A DNA stretch of 64,000 nucleotides from Bordetella genomosp. 9 (GTDB lineage Bacteria; Pseudomonadota; Gammaproteobacteria; Burkholderiales; Burkholderiaceae_B), in contig NZ_NEVJ01000003.1 of assembly GCF_002261425.1 (NCBI RefSeq), forward strand, positions 2,790,001-2,854,000. The letters run 5' to 3'. The translations under genes were made by a program, and so were the position numbers. The notes beneath the pieces were generated by a model that did no database searches, was not told the DNA's origin, and saw only the letters and a program-made list of their open reading frames with translations. Positions 10,467 through 20,138 of the stretch are shown here, in pieces (position 1 is the stretch's first letter; each line of letters opens with the position of its first letter).

Positions 10467-11618
10467 TTACTTCTCGATGACGTACTTGCCGTTTTCCGTC
10501 TTGCTGACGATGGGCGCCTGCTCGGCGTCATAGCCCGCGGGCTTGCCGGCACGGTCCTTGGCCTGGCGGAACTTGAAGCCGCCGGTGGCGCCGGTCCACG
10601 TCACGTCGGGCAGCGCGTCGCGCAAGGCGGCGCGGTCGGCGGTCAGGTCACCCTTCAGCTGCACCTTCTTCAGCGCCTGGGACACGATGTACATGGCGTC
10701 GTACGCCTGCGCCGAGAACTGGTCGGGCGCGATGTTGTACTTGGCCTTGTAGGCGTCGATGAACTTGGTGTTTTCCGGGGTCTTGTTCTCGATGGACCAG
10801 GGGCTGCCGATCCACAGGTTGTTCGACGCCGTGCCGGGGGCCAGTTCGAAGATCTTGACCGAGTTCATGCCGTTGCCGCCGATCACCGGGACGTTCAGGC
10901 CCAGTTGGCGGGCCTGCACCATGATGGGACCGCCTTCGGCCAGCAGCGCGGACAGGACGATGGCGTCCGGATTCGTGCCCTTGATCTTGGTCAGCTGGGC
11001 CTTGAAGTCGACGTCGCCCTTGGCGAAGGTTTCCGTGGTGGTGACCGGGATCTTCAGGTCTTCCAGGGCCTTCTTGAAGTTGTCGTAGCCGCTCTTGGTG
11101 AAGACGTCGTCATTGCCGTACAGCACGGCGACATTCTTCAGGCCGACCTTGTTCTTGACGGTGGTCAGGGTGGCGGGCAGCACGTCGGCTTCGGTGACCG
11201 AGTTGCGGAAGACGTAGTTGCCGATGGACGTGATGCCGTCCGCGGTATTCGACGTGCCGAAGGCCACGGTCTTGGCGGCCTGGGCGATCGGATCGGCGGC
11301 CTGCGCGGAATTCGACAGCGTCGGGCCGAAGGTCATCAGGACCTTGTCCTGGAAGATCAATTTCTTGAAGACGTTGATCGCTTCTTCTTTCTTGCCCTGT
11401 TCGTCTTCGATGACCAGGGAGATCTTGTTGCCGTTGATGCCGCCCGCGGCGTTGATCTCGTCCGCGGCCAGTTGGAAACCGTTGCGGATCGAGATGCCGT
11501 ACTGCGCGGCGCCGCCGGACAAGGCCTCGGCCACGCCCAGCTTGATGTCGGCCGCATGCGCGGCGGGCACGATGGCGCTGGCCACCACGGCGGCCAACAG
11601 GGAATATGTCGTCTTCAT
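10467..11618 (-). CDS. Liv-type periplasmic amino-acid-binding protein
   Basis: Periplasmic solute-binding protein (Peripla_BP_6 type) that feeds the adjacent LivHMGF transporter. The 383-residue precursor has a Sec signal peptide (MKTTYSLLAAVVASAIVPAAHA, cleaved about residue 22-23), followed by ADIKLGVAEALSGGAAQYGI, the usual start of the mature domain. Later landmarks are INGNKISLVIEDEQGKKEEAI and VIGGNGMNS. It is the first gene of the leftward operon and likely the most highly expressed. Ligand is not predictable beyond the family. Confidence 0.9.
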   Translation of the reverse strand: MKTTYSLLAAVVASAIVPAAHAADIKLGVAEALSGGAAQYGISIRNGFQLAADEINAAGGINGNKISLVIEDEQGKKEEAINVFKKLIFQDKVLMTFGPTLSNSAQAADPIAQAAKTVAFGTSNTADGITSIGNYVFRNSVTEADVLPATLTTVKNKVGLKNVAVLYGNDDVFTKSGYDNFKKALEDLKIPVTTTETFAKGDVDFKAQLTKIKGTNPDAIVLSALLAEGGPIMVQARQLGLNVPVIGGNGMNSVKIFELAPGTASNNLWIGSPWSIENKTPENTKFIDAYKAKYNIAPDQFSAQAYDAMYIVSQALKKVQLKGDLTADRAALRDALPDVTWTGATGGFKFRQAKDRAGKPAGYDAEQAPIVSKTENGKYVIEK

Positions 11619-11682
11619 GGGAAAGCCTCTCTCTCGGGCGTTATGTATTTACGCGAGGGTCTGCGCCTCGCTGGATGAGCAG

Positions 11683-11707
11683 GCCCGCGCCGGGGGCCGG
11701 CGCGGGC
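11683..11707. other. GC-rich hairpin between pmbA and the Liv binding-protein gene
   Basis: GCCCGCGCC and GGCGCGGGC form a stem of nine or more base pairs around a short G-rich loop. There is no T-run on either side, so it is not a classical intrinsic terminator. It may aid pmbA termination or shape the leader of the transporter operon. Confidence 0.35.
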
Positions 11708-11812
11708 AAGTCCGCCATTATTACTCGAATTGCCAGAGTTGTTGCGGGTTGCAACGCTTACGCACGGCAAAAGAGCGCAAATGGACCGCTTTCGTCGCGG
11801 CCTGGCCTCGGA

Positions 11813-13177
11813 TCATTCCCCGGCGATGGCCATCTGCTCGATCAGGATGGAGCCGGTCGCCTTGGTGCCGCGGGCCATGACATCGGCCCCGACCGCGACG
11901 ATTTGGCGGAACATGTCCTTCAGATTCCCGGCGATGGTGACTTCTTCCACCGCGTGTTGGATTTCACCGTCTTCCACCCAATAGCCGAAGGCGCCGCGCG
12001 AATAATCGCCGGTGACGTAGTTCACGCCCTGGCCGATCAGCTCCGTCACCATAAAACCCGTGCCCATCTTCCTGAGCATGGCCCGCAGGTCGTCGGACGG
12101 CGCCGTCAGCCGCGAACGCAGCGTCAGGTTGTGCGAGCCGCCGGCGTTGCCGGTGGTCTTCATGCCCAGCTTGCGGGCGGTGTAGGTGGACAGGAAATAG
12201 CCTTCCAGGACGCCGGCCTTGACCACGTCGCGGGCGCGGGTGACCACGCCTTCGTCGTCGAAGGGCGAGCTGCCCATGCCGCCGACGACGTGCGGATCCT
12301 CGGTGATATCGATGTGATCCGCGAAGATCGGCTGGCCCAGGCTGTCGACCAGGAAGCTGGCCTTGCGGTACAGGGCGCCGCCGTTCACGGCCTGGGTCAG
12401 CGCGCCCAGCAGGCCCAGGGCCAGCGGCGCTTCGAACAGCACGGGGAACTTGCCGGTGCGCACGCGGCGGGCGGACAGCCGCGACAGGGCCCGTTCGGCC
12501 GCATAGCGGCCGACGGCTTCCGGCTCGGCCAGATTGGCGGCGTCGCGCTCGCTGCTGTACCAGTAATCGCGCTGCATGCCGTTGCCGCGGCCGGCGATGG
12601 GCGCCACCGACAGGCTGTGGCGCGAGTACGGGTAGCCGCCCAGGAAGCCACGGGTGTTGCCCATGACGAACTGGCCTTCGAAGGTGCCGATGGAGGCGCC
12701 TTCCGTATTGGTGATGCGGGGATCGACCGCGCGCGCCGCGCGTTCCGCCCGCAAGGCCAGCTCGGCGGCTTCTTCGGTGCCTATCGTCCAGGGATAGTGC
12801 AGCTTCAGGTCGGGATAATCGCGCGCCAGCATGTCCTCGTCCGGCAGCCCGGCGGCGGGGTCTTCCGCCGTATGGCTGGCGATATGCCAGGCGGCTTCCA
12901 CGGTTTCGCGCAGGGCGGCGTCCGAGAAATCCGAGGTGGACGCCGAGCCGCGGCGCTGTCCGGCGTAGACGGTGACGTCCAGCGACCGGTCGCGGGTCTG
13001 CTCCACCGTTTCGATGTCGTTCTTGCGCACCGACACCGACAGCCCCAGGCTTTCGGAGACTTCCGCGACGGCGTCGCTGGCGCCGACCTTGCGCGCATGG
13101 GCCAGGACGTTCTGCACCAGTTCGCTGAAACGCGCGTGGTTTTCGGCGACCGGCAGGGAGGAGGAATTGTTGACCAT
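11813..13177 (-). CDS. pmbA: Metalloprotease subunit PmbA/TldE
   Basis: Non-catalytic partner of the TldD/TldE protease that processes modified peptides and helps degrade unfolded peptides. The protein is 454 residues from ATG at 13177. It has the PmbA features GASDAVAEVSESLGLSVSVR, GQRRGSASTSD, the glycine-rich GNAGGSHNL and the C-terminal GNLKDMFRQIVAVGAD. No HExxxH zinc motif is present, which marks it as TldE rather than TldD. The frame continues to 13222, but the internal start gives the usual N-terminus MVNNSSSLPVAENHARF. It is divergent from darP, a conserved pairing. Confidence 0.93.
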   Translation of the reverse strand: MVNNSSSLPVAENHARFSELVQNVLAHARKVGASDAVAEVSESLGLSVSVRKNDIETVEQTRDRSLDVTVYAGQRRGSASTSDFSDAALRETVEAAWHIASHTAEDPAAGLPDEDMLARDYPDLKLHYPWTIGTEEAAELALRAERAARAVDPRITNTEGASIGTFEGQFVMGNTRGFLGGYPYSRHSLSVAPIAGRGNGMQRDYWYSSERDAANLAEPEAVGRYAAERALSRLSARRVRTGKFPVLFEAPLALGLLGALTQAVNGGALYRKASFLVDSLGQPIFADHIDITEDPHVVGGMGSSPFDDEGVVTRARDVVKAGVLEGYFLSTYTARKLGMKTTGNAGGSHNLTLRSRLTAPSDDLRAMLRKMGTGFMVTELIGQGVNYVTGDYSRGAFGYWVEDGEIQHAVEEVTIAGNLKDMFRQIVAVGADVMARGTKATGSILIEQMAIAGE

Positions 13178-13237
13178 TGAAACTCGCTTGAGAGAGACGG
13201 GTATCATAGCCAAGTCCGCCAACCCGCTGTTCCCACA

Positions 13238-13789
13238 ATGTCAGAAATAACCGAGCTGGCCGCCGAGTCCGGCGGCGACGAGGACGACGGCTACGATCGT
13301 CCCAGCAAATCCCAGGTCAAGCGCGAGATGCTCGCCCTGACCGACCTGGGCAAGCAATTGATCGCGCTTTCGCCGGAACGCCTGCGCCAGCTGCCCCTGG
13401 CCGAACGGCTGTACGACGCGATACGGGAAGCGCAGCGCACCACCAGCCGCGAAGGCCTGCGGCGCCAGACGCATTATGTCGGCAAGCTGATGCGGGACGC
13501 GCCCGCCGACGACATCCGCCGCCAGCTGGACACCTGGGAAAACGGGTCGCGCGAGGAAACCGCGGCCATGCACCGCCTGGAAAGCCTGCGCGACCGCTTG
13601 CTGGAAGACGACGATCTGCTGACGGATCTGCTGTCGCGCAATCCGGGTGCGGATGCCCAGCACCTGCGCACGCTGATCCGTGAAGCCCGCAAGGAAGCCC
13701 GCGCCAATGCCACCCTGGCCCAGGGCCAGGAGCCCAAGCGCAAGCATTACCGGGCGCTGTTCCAGGCCTTGAAAGCCCTGGAAATTTGA
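13238..13789 (+). CDS. darP: Ribosome biogenesis factor DarP/YjgA (DUF615)
   Basis: Late 50S assembly factor. The 183-residue, highly charged, helical protein carries the family block [21 protein letters not shown] at about residues 21-41 and the C-terminal [15 protein letters not shown]. The acidic N-terminus (GGDEDDGYD) is usual. It is divergent from pmbA with 60 bases between starts, and is followed seven bases later by a carboxylesterase gene. Confidence 0.93.
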   Translation: MSEITELAAESGGDEDDGYDRPSKSQVKREMLALTDLGKQLIALSPERLRQLPLAERLYDAIREAQRTTSREGLRRQTHYVGKLMRDAPADDIRRQLDTWENGSREETAAMHRLESLRDRLLEDDDLLTDLLSRNPGADAQHLRTLIREARKEARANATLAQGQEPKRKHYRALFQALKALEI

Positions 13790-13796
13790 GGACCCC

Positions 13797-14477
13797 ATGA
13801 CCGCCACCCCTTCCGCGCTGCTCGACAGCATCGAGCTCGAAACCGGCCCCAATCCCAGCTATGCGGTGATCTGGCTGCACGGCCTGGGCGCCGATGGCAA
13901 CGATTTCGCGCCCATCGTCCCGGAACTGCGCCTGCCCGCGACGCCGGCCGTCCGTTTCGTCTTTCCGCACGCGCCGGTGCAGCCCGTCACCATCAACGGC
14001 GGCATGCAAATGCGCTCCTGGTACGACATCCTGGTCATGGACCTGGTGCGCCGCGAGGACGCCGCCGGGATCCGCCAGTCCGAAGCGGCCGTGCGGGCCC
14101 TGATCGCGCGCGAAAACGCCCGCGGCATTCCGACGTCCCGCATCGTGCTGGCGGGCTTCTCGCAGGGCTGCGCCATGACCCTGCACACGGGCCTGCGGCT
14201 GCCGGAAAAGCTGGCCGGGATGATGGCCTTGTCGGGCTACCTGCCGCTGCTGGACCTGGCCGCGGCGGAACGGCAGTCCGCCAATGCGGACACCCCTATT
14301 TTCCTGGCGCATGGCGAATACGACCCGGTGGTGGATATCGCCCGCGCCACGGCGTCGCGCGACATGCTGCGCTCCCTGGGCCACGACGTGCGCTGGCACA
14401 CCTATCCGATGCAGCATTCCGTCTGCGCCGAAGAAGTCGCCGACATGCGCGACTTCCTGCTGCAAGTGATCAAGTAG
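13797..14477 (+). CDS. Carboxylesterase/phospholipase family alpha/beta hydrolase
   Basis: Cytoplasmic serine hydrolase of the Abhydrolase_2 (EstB-like) family, 226 residues with no signal peptide. The oxyanion segment WLHGLGADGNDF is at 27-38, the nucleophile is S122 in GFSQG, and the acid and base are D176 (GEYDPVV) and H207 (MQHSVC). The start lies seven bases after the darP stop, so it is probably cotranscribed. The natural substrate is unknown. Confidence 0.9.
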   Translation: MTATPSALLDSIELETGPNPSYAVIWLHGLGADGNDFAPIVPELRLPATPAVRFVFPHAPVQPVTINGGMQMRSWYDILVMDLVRREDAAGIRQSEAAVRALIARENARGIPTSRIVLAGFSQGCAMTLHTGLRLPEKLAGMMALSGYLPLLDLAAAERQSANADTPIFLAHGEYDPVVDIARATASRDMLRSLGHDVRWHTYPMQHSVCAEEVADMRDFLLQVIK

Positions 14478-14490
14478 CGGGCTGCCCCAC

Positions 14491-14540
14491 GCGGCCGGCC
14501 TGCGCGGCGCGGCCTGCGCGGCCCGGCCTACGCGGCCCGC
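14491..14540. repeat. GC-rich imperfect tandem repeat, about 14-base unit
   Basis: About three and a half copies of GCGGCC(C)GGCCTGC-like units occupy the gap between two convergent genes and run into the last codons of the acetyltransferase gene on the minus strand. It may be a slippage product; no function is evident. Confidence 0.5.
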
Positions 14541-16969
14541 CCCAGATCCAGCCATACCCGTCGCAGGGAGGGGTCGTCGGGATCGGGGTCGTTCTTCAGC
14601 CCCAGGCTGGTCATCAGGCGCAACATGGGCCGGTTGTCGGCCAGCACCAGGCCTTCGATGTATTCCAGGCCCTGTTCGCGGGCGGCGTCGATCAGCAGCG
14701 TCATCAATTGCCGCCCCAGGCCCCGCCCCTGCCAGGCATCCGCCACCACCAGCGCATATTCCGCGCCGCGCCCGTCGGGATTGCGCAGGTAGTGCGCCAG
14801 GCCGATCACCGCGTCGTGGCGATGGCCGCGATGCGCGGGATTGGGCAGTTCGGTGGTGGCGACCAGCGCCAGCTCGCGGTCGTAGTCCACCTGGGTATAG
14901 CGGGCCAGCATGCGCGGCGTCAGCTCGCGCATCATCGACACGAAGCGCATATAGCGCGAACGCTCCGACAGATCGCGGATGAAGGCCTGCAGGGAATCGG
15001 CGTCTTCCGGGCGGATGGGGCGCACCACCCAGGGCGTGCCGTCCTCGAAGCGCCGCACCTGCACCAGCCGCGCCGGATAGGGGTGGATGGCCATGTGCGG
15101 ATAGCCGCCCAGGTGCAGGGAAGGCGTCGCCGGCTCCGCGGTCAGGGTCACGCGCAGGGAACGCGCGTACAGGCGGGCCTCGCCGGCATACAGCGGGTCG
15201 ATGTCCAGCGCCTCGATGTCCGGTATATCGGTGATCAGCTCGGAAACCCGTACCAGCGCCTGCTGCAGAGTCTCGAAGGCCGCGATGCTCAGGCGATGCG
15301 CCAGCACCTTGCGCCACAGCCGGCTGCGCTCGATCAGTTGCTGGGCCAGGAATCCGTTCAGCGGCGGCAGGTCCATGCCGCGATCGGCGACGCCCAGCAC
15401 CGCGTCCGGACCGCCCGCCGCGAAGCGGATGACCGGACCGAACCGGGCGTCGCGATGCACGCGTATGGCCATCGGACGCGACAGGGGCTCGAAAGCGCCG
15501 CTGGGCGTGGACTCGTTGATCGGCACCAGGCCGGCGGCCATCAGGTCGCGCGCTTCCGCCGGCGTCAGCGCGCGCCGGCCATCGCGCCGGGCGGCGTCGA
15601 TGATCGCCTGGGCATCGGACAGGGCCGGCTGGGGCCCCTGCGGCAGCGGCGGCTGCGACTGCAGCAGCAACTGCTGGTTGTAGTAATGGGTGGATAGCAC
15701 GCCGAAGGCATCGGCCGCCGACTCGGGCGTGCGAAAGGCGGACGTTCCGGCATCGTCCAGCATGCGCCGCAGGGGCCGCATGCCGGCATCGCCCATGAAG
15801 CAGGACACGATGGGCTTGCGCGCGCGCGGCGCGATCTGCGCCAGCCGTTCGGCCACCGCGCGCAGGTCCGCCAGGGCGTCGGGCGCCAGCAGCACCAGCA
15901 CGCCGTCCACGCCGGGGTCGTCGATCAGCGCATCCAGGACAGCCTGGGTCATGTCGGGCGTCAGCGGCGCGTGGGTGATGACAGGATTGCCGACCGCCGA
16001 CCCGGGCTCCAGCAGCGCTTCCAGCGCCTGCACGGTGCCCTGCGACAGTTCGGCGCGCGCGACCGCGGCGTCGGGGCCGATCAGGTCCAGCGCCAGCTGG
16101 CCCGGCCCGCTGCCGTTGGAAAACAGCGCCACCCGCCGCCCGCGCGGCCGGCGCGCATAGCCCAGCACCTTCAACGCCGAGAACAGCTGCACGAAGTAGC
16201 GCACCCGCACCGCGCCGGCGCGGCGCAGCACCGCGTCGAATACCGCATCGTCGTCGTCGCCGCGCCCGGCCTTGAGCACCACCACGGGCTTGGCGCTGGC
16301 GGCGGCCCGCAGCGCGCTGATGAAGGACCGCGCGGGCCCGACGTCTTCGAGATACAGGGCGATGCTGTCGGTGCGCGGATCGGTGGCCAGATAGTCCAGG
16401 ACCGGCCCCAGGCCGACGATGGCTTCGTCGCCCAGCGCGATCGCGGTGGAAAAGCCGATATGCACGTCTTCGGCCCAGTCCATGACGGCGGCGATGATGG
16501 AGCGCGACTGCGCCACCAGCGCCACCCGGCCGTCGCGCGCCAGCGTCGGATGCTGGCTCAGGTTCAGGCCCGCGTACGGACGCTGCACGCCGAAGGCGCG
16601 CGGCCCCAGCAGCTTGCAGCGGTTTTCCTGCGCCCAGGCCTGGCACAGGGCCACCGTGCCGCGCGGATAAGGATCGGGCTGCTCGTGCGGCAGCGCGATG
16701 AGCGCGCGCGGCGCGCGCGGCGTCAGGCGGCGCAGCGTTTCGGCGAAGACCGATGGCGCGACACAGACCAGGGCGAGGTCCGGCCGCTCGTCCTCCGCCA
16801 GGCCGACCAGGGTTTCGGGAAGTTCGGGGGCGACGCCGGGCTCGCACGTCAGGCAGGTGGTGCGCGCGCGCAGGCGCGCCGGCAGCATCGCCGCGCCCGG
16901 CAAGGGCCGGTCCGCGATGATGAGCAGGGAACGCGGATCGAACAGAGAAGCCAGCGCGTGTCGAAGCAT
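14528..16969 (-). CDS. PatZ-like protein: NDP-forming acyl-CoA-synthetase-like region fused to GNAT acetyltransferase
   Basis: Resembles protein lysine acetyltransferase PatZ/YfiQ, 813 residues. In order: a CoA-binding Rossmann domain (about 1-130), two succinyl-CoA-ligase-like flavodoxin domains (about 145-450), a shortened ATP-grasp remnant (about 475-630, including LPPLNGFLAQQLI and AIHPYPARL) and a C-terminal GNAT domain (about 640-800) with the acetyl-CoA motif WQGRGLGRQL. Compared with remembered E. coli PatZ, roughly 80 residues of the ATP-grasp N-lobe, including the phosphate-binding lysine segment, are missing near residue 490. The ligase half is therefore probably regulatory only. 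It is convergent with the esterase gene. Confidence 0.85.
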   Translation of the reverse strand: MLRHALASLFDPRSLLIIADRPLPGAAMLPARLRARTTCLTCEPGVAPELPETLVGLAEDERPDLALVCVAPSVFAETLRRLTPRAPRALIALPHEQPDPYPRGTVALCQAWAQENRCKLLGPRAFGVQRPYAGLNLSQHPTLARDGRVALVAQSRSIIAAVMDWAEDVHIGFSTAIALGDEAIVGLGPVLDYLATDPRTDSIALYLEDVGPARSFISALRAAASAKPVVVLKAGRGDDDDAVFDAVLRRAGAVRVRYFVQLFSALKVLGYARRPRGRRVALFSNGSGPGQLALDLIGPDAAVARAELSQGTVQALEALLEPGSAVGNPVITHAPLTPDMTQAVLDALIDDPGVDGVLVLLAPDALADLRAVAERLAQIAPRARKPIVSCFMGDAGMRPLRRMLDDAGTSAFRTPESAADAFGVLSTHYYNQQLLLQSQPPLPQGPQPALSDAQAIIDAARRDGRRALTPAEARDLMAAGLVPINESTPSGAFEPLSRPMAIRVHRDARFGPVIRFAAGGPDAVLGVADRGMDLPPLNGFLAQQLIERSRLWRKVLAHRLSIAAFETLQQALVRVSELITDIPDIEALDIDPLYAGEARLYARSLRVTLTAEPATPSLHLGGYPHMAIHPYPARLVQVRRFEDGTPWVVRPIRPEDADSLQAFIRDLSERSRYMRFVSMMRELTPRMLARYTQVDYDRELALVATTELPNPAHRGHRHDAVIGLAHYLRNPDGRGAEYALVVADAWQGRGLGRQLMTLLIDAAREQGLEYIEGLVLADNRPMLRLMTSLGLKNDPDPDDPSLRRVWLDLGRAA

Positions 16970-17027
16970 GGACGCCTACCCTATTCTAAAATGCCGCCAT
17001 CGCGCAATATAACCGCCGGCCTTTTCA

Positions 17028-18440
17028 ATGACACAAACCTCCAATTCCCGCGTCCGCACCCGTTTCGCTCCCTCGCCCACCGGCTACCTGCATCTGGGCG
17101 GCGCGCGCACGGCGCTTTTTTCCTGGGCGTTCGCCCGCCACCACGGCGGCACGTTCATCCTGCGCATCGAAGACACCGATGTCGAACGTTCGACGCCGGA
17201 GGCCGTCCAGGCCATCCTGGACAGCATGGACTGGCTGGGCATGCAGCCCGACGAAGGCCCGTTCTACCAGATGCGCCGCATGGACCGCTATCGCGAGGTC
17301 GTGGCGCAGATGCTGGCCGCCGGCACCGCCTACCACTGCTATTGCACGCCCGATGAAGTCGAGGCCATGCGCGAACGCGCGCGCGCCCAGGGCCTGAAGC
17401 CGCGCTACGACGGCACCTGGCGCCCGGAGCCGGGCAAGACCCTGCCGCCGATCCCGGAAGGCCGCCAGCCCGTGGTGCGCTTCAAGAATCCCTTGACCGG
17501 CGTCACCAGCTGGAACGATATGGTGAAGGGACCGATCAGCTTCGACAACGGCGAACTGGACGACCTGATCATCGCGCGGCCGGACGGCACGCCGACGTAC
17601 AACTTCTGCGTGGTGGTGGACGATTGGGACATGGGCATCACGCACGTGCTGCGCGGCGACGACCACGTCAACAACACGCCGCGGCAGATCAACATCCTGC
17701 GCGCGCTGGGCGCCGAATTGCCGGAATATGGCCACGTGCCGATGATCCTGGGACCGGACGGCGAAAAACTGTCCAAGCGCCATGGCGCGGTCAGCGTCAT
17801 GGAGTACGACAAGGACGGCTACCTGCCCGAGGCCATGATCAACTACCTGGCCCGCCTGGGCTGGAGCCACGGCGATGACGAACTCTTCACTCGCGAACAG
17901 CTGGTGGAATGGTTCGACACGCGCCACTTGTCGAAGTCGGCATCGCAATGGGATCCGAAAAAACTGAACTGGGTCAACGCCCATTACCTGCGCCAGTTGG
18001 CCGACGCCGAACTGGCCGCGCGGGTCGAGCCGCGGATCGCGAGCCGCGGCGGCGATCCGGCCGCCGCCGACCTGCCCGCCGTGATGGCGCTGCTGAAGGA
18101 TCGCGCGGAAACGCTGGAACAGCTGGCCGACGGCGCGATGCTGTTCTGCGGTCCGTTCGAAGGCGCGCCGGCCGAGCTGGCGGCCCAGCACCTCACCGAG
18201 CCGGCGCGCGACGCACTGCGTGATTTCGCCACCGAAGCCAGCGGCGCGGAATGGACGAAGGACGCGCTGTCGGCCGCCATCAAGCGGGTATTGGCGGCGC
18301 GCGGCATCAAGATGCCGCAACTGGCCATTCCCTTGCGCGTGGCGGTCACCGGCCAGACGCAGACGCCGGCCATCGATGCGGTGCTGGCCCTGCTGGGCAG
18401 GGACAAGGTGCTGCAACGGCTGCAACGCGCCCTGGCCTGA
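17028..18440 (+). CDS. gltX: Glutamyl-tRNA synthetase
   Basis: Charges tRNA-Glu; the product also feeds C5 haem synthesis through hemL, found later in this window. The 470-residue class I enzyme has the HIGH-type motif in [12 protein letters not shown] (14-25) and KLSKR at 247-251. A CYC at 104-106 lies where zinc-binding GltX forms carry a longer cluster. It is divergent from the PatZ-like gene and convergent with the lipoprotein gene. Confidence 0.97.
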   Translation: MTQTSNSRVRTRFAPSPTGYLHLGGARTALFSWAFARHHGGTFILRIEDTDVERSTPEAVQAILDSMDWLGMQPDEGPFYQMRRMDRYREVVAQMLAAGTAYHCYCTPDEVEAMRERARAQGLKPRYDGTWRPEPGKTLPPIPEGRQPVVRFKNPLTGVTSWNDMVKGPISFDNGELDDLIIARPDGTPTYNFCVVVDDWDMGITHVLRGDDHVNNTPRQINILRALGAELPEYGHVPMILGPDGEKLSKRHGAVSVMEYDKDGYLPEAMINYLARLGWSHGDDELFTREQLVEWFDTRHLSKSASQWDPKKLNWVNAHYLRQLADAELAARVEPRIASRGGDPAAADLPAVMALLKDRAETLEQLADGAMLFCGPFEGAPAELAAQHLTEPARDALRDFATEASGAEWTKDALSAAIKRVLAARGIKMPQLAIPLRVAVTGQTQTPAIDAVLALLGRDKVLQRLQRALA

Positions 18441-18458
18441 AGGGCGCGGCGATTCCGC

Positions 18459-18962
18459 TCAGCGCAACACGTAGCCCTGCGGCATGCGGCGCGCCTTGAG
18501 GACCTCGCCGCCGGGTTTCTGGTCGCGCAACACCAGGGTGGAATTGTTGATGGTTTCCACCCGGTACCGGTTCGTATAGATCGGATCCGACAGATCGACG
18601 GGGTCGCCATTGGATTCCGTCGTCTGCATCGTGTACACGCCGTTGGAGAACGTCCAGCAACCCGTTTCATCCAGCCCGGGGCGCGCCTTGTTGCGTATTT
18701 TCAGCTGGGTCTGGTAGCGCATCTTTCCGTCCGGCGCCAGCACCAGCAGCGTCTGCTGCGTGCCGCCGACGCCTCGCGGCGTCGACACCGAATACCAGGT
18801 TCCCGCCAAGGCTTCGGCCCCCGCGCTGGCGGCGCAGGCAACGGGCTTGGGCGGCGGAGCCGGTTGGGCAGCCGGCGCGGGCACTTCCTTCTTCGTCGCG
18901 CAACCAGCCAGAATGAACGCGGCGCAGGCTACGCCAGCGAAACGCGAAAACGCACTGCTCAT
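18459..18962 (-). CDS. Lipoprotein of unknown function with lipocalin-like beta domain
   Basis: Not recognised as a named protein. From ATG at 18962 (good GAGGA ribosome site) the 167-residue precursor has a lipoprotein signal ending LAGC, with C21 as the acylated residue. A proline/alanine linker (PAPAAQPAPPPKP) follows, then a beta-rich domain opening with ALAGTWYSVSTPRG, reminiscent of small lipocalin-like folds. Two cysteines (in VACAAS and TGCWTF) could pair in the periplasm. The frame extends ten codons further up, without a ribosome site. Confidence 0.7.
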   Translation of the reverse strand: MSSAFSRFAGVACAAFILAGCATKKEVPAPAAQPAPPPKPVACAASAGAEALAGTWYSVSTPRGVGGTQQTLLVLAPDGKMRYQTQLKIRNKARPGLDETGCWTFSNGVYTMQTTESNGDPVDLSDPIYTNRYRVETINNSTLVLRDQKPGGEVLKARRMPQGYVLR

Positions 18963-19151
18963 GAAATCCTCACAGACCACCGAGATGTCCACATTGCGCG
19001 GAATAAAAGGCTTCGGTGTGACATGTCGATTCTGAAGAGCGTGGCGGCAAGACGCAATGTCCAGGCTTGCGTGAGGCCCATGTGCCCCATGGTTTGTGCG
19101 AAGCGCGCAACATTGCGAGCGTGAATGTGCCCAATGTTCAACGCATGCCGG

Positions 19152-20051
19152 CTACTGTCGCGCATGCGCGGAAGCCGAGGCGGCCTCACGCAGCAGCGCC
19201 TCCATCGCCGCGGCGGCGGGAGACAGCGTCCGGCCGGCCAGCCGCGTGATGCCCAGCGAGCGCCCGATGCGCGGCCGACGCAGCGGCACGAACACCAGGT
19301 TGCGCGCATCGGGCGGTTTGCCCAGCTCGGCCAGCACCGTCACGCCCAGGCCGCGCTCCAGCATCGCGGTCAGCGACATCATGTGCGATACGAACAGCGG
19401 CGGATCCATCAGGAAGGCCGCCGCCCGGTGCCCGGCGAGCTGCCGGTGCCCGACGGTACCGATGAGCGGCAGCGGGGAGATCTCTTTCCACGTGACCCAG
19501 GCGCGGCCCGCGAGCGGGTGATCGTCGCGGCACACCAGGCCGAACTCATCCCGCCACATGGGCTCGAACACGAGACGCTTGTCGCGCAGCACCGGACTGC
19601 ACACGCCCAGCTCCGCCTGGCCCGCCAGCACCATGCGTTCCACGCCTTCCGAATTGTCGTCGTAGAGCCGCATCGACACGCCCGGATGCGCGGCGCGGTA
19701 GCGGGCCACCAGATCGGGTATCCATAACCACGCGGCCGTGGCCACCGCCGCCAGCGTCAGCAGGCCGGTTTCGCTGCGCGCCAGGCCGCCCATGCTGAGG
19801 GCCACGCGGTCGTGATGGTCCACCAGCTCGCGCGCCAGCGGCAGGCAGGATTCGCCGAACCGCGTGAGCGTGACGCGCGCGCCGCGCTCGAACAGGGGCT
19901 GGCCCAGGCGCTGCTCCATCTCGCGGATGGACAGCGACAGGGCGGGCTGCGAACGGAACGCACGCGCCGCGGCGGCGCGGAAGCTGCGCAGTTCCGCCAC
20001 CAGCAGGAAATGCCGATAGTGCGCGATCGAAAGGTCGGGAAGCTGGCTCAT
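19152..20051 (-). CDS. LysR-family transcriptional regulator
   Basis: DNA-binding regulator, 299 residues from ATG at 20051. The winged helix-turn-helix is at about residues 8-66 (HFLLVAELRSFRAAAARAFRSQ then SQPALSLSIREMEQRLGQPLFER), followed by a substrate-binding domain. It is transcribed divergently from an alpha/beta hydrolase and a Bug-type receptor gene, the usual arrangement for a regulator of a small catabolic or uptake unit. A palindrome in the shared intergenic region is a plausible operator. The inducer is unknown. Confidence 0.93.
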   Translation of the reverse strand: MSQLPDLSIAHYRHFLLVAELRSFRAAAARAFRSQPALSLSIREMEQRLGQPLFERGARVTLTRFGESCLPLARELVDHHDRVALSMGGLARSETGLLTLAAVATAAWLWIPDLVARYRAAHPGVSMRLYDDNSEGVERMVLAGQAELGVCSPVLRDKRLVFEPMWRDEFGLVCRDDHPLAGRAWVTWKEISPLPLIGTVGHRQLAGHRAAAFLMDPPLFVSHMMSLTAMLERGLGVTVLAELGKPPDARNLVFVPLRRPRIGRSLGITRLAGRTLSPAAAAMEALLREAASASAHARQ

Positions 20052-20089
20052 CGAGCGATTCCAGGTATTTGTCGGACTTATTATCGGAT

Positions 20090-20108
20090 AGAAAAAATAA
20101 ATTTTTCT
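20090..20108. promoter_or_regulatory. Candidate LysR operator in divergent intergenic region
   Basis: AGAAAAA-ATAAA-TTTTTCT, a perfect 7-bp inverted repeat around an AT-rich centre, in an otherwise GC-rich gap of 87 bases between the LysR start and the hydrolase start. The size and placement fit a LysR dimer site overlapping divergent promoters. This is inference from position and symmetry. Confidence 0.45.
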
Positions 20109-20138
20109 CATCGCGCCGGCGGCCCTACCATTCGCCGC

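Noticed and set aside
11683..11707. GC hairpin as a definite terminator of pmbA
   Set aside because: No T-run on the correct side; kept only as a hairpin feature.
13317..16847. Plus-one shadow frame of more than 1,100 codons covering the esterase and PatZ-like genes on the minus strand
   Set aside because: It overlaps darP and esterase antisense and is out of frame with the PatZ-like protein; no recognisable domain.
18963..19151. Four CATTG/CAATG motifs in alternating orientation between the lipoprotein and LysR genes
   Set aside because: Five-base motifs at irregular spacing are expected by chance; only AACATTG/CAATGTT (19109-19138) forms a weak inverted repeat.
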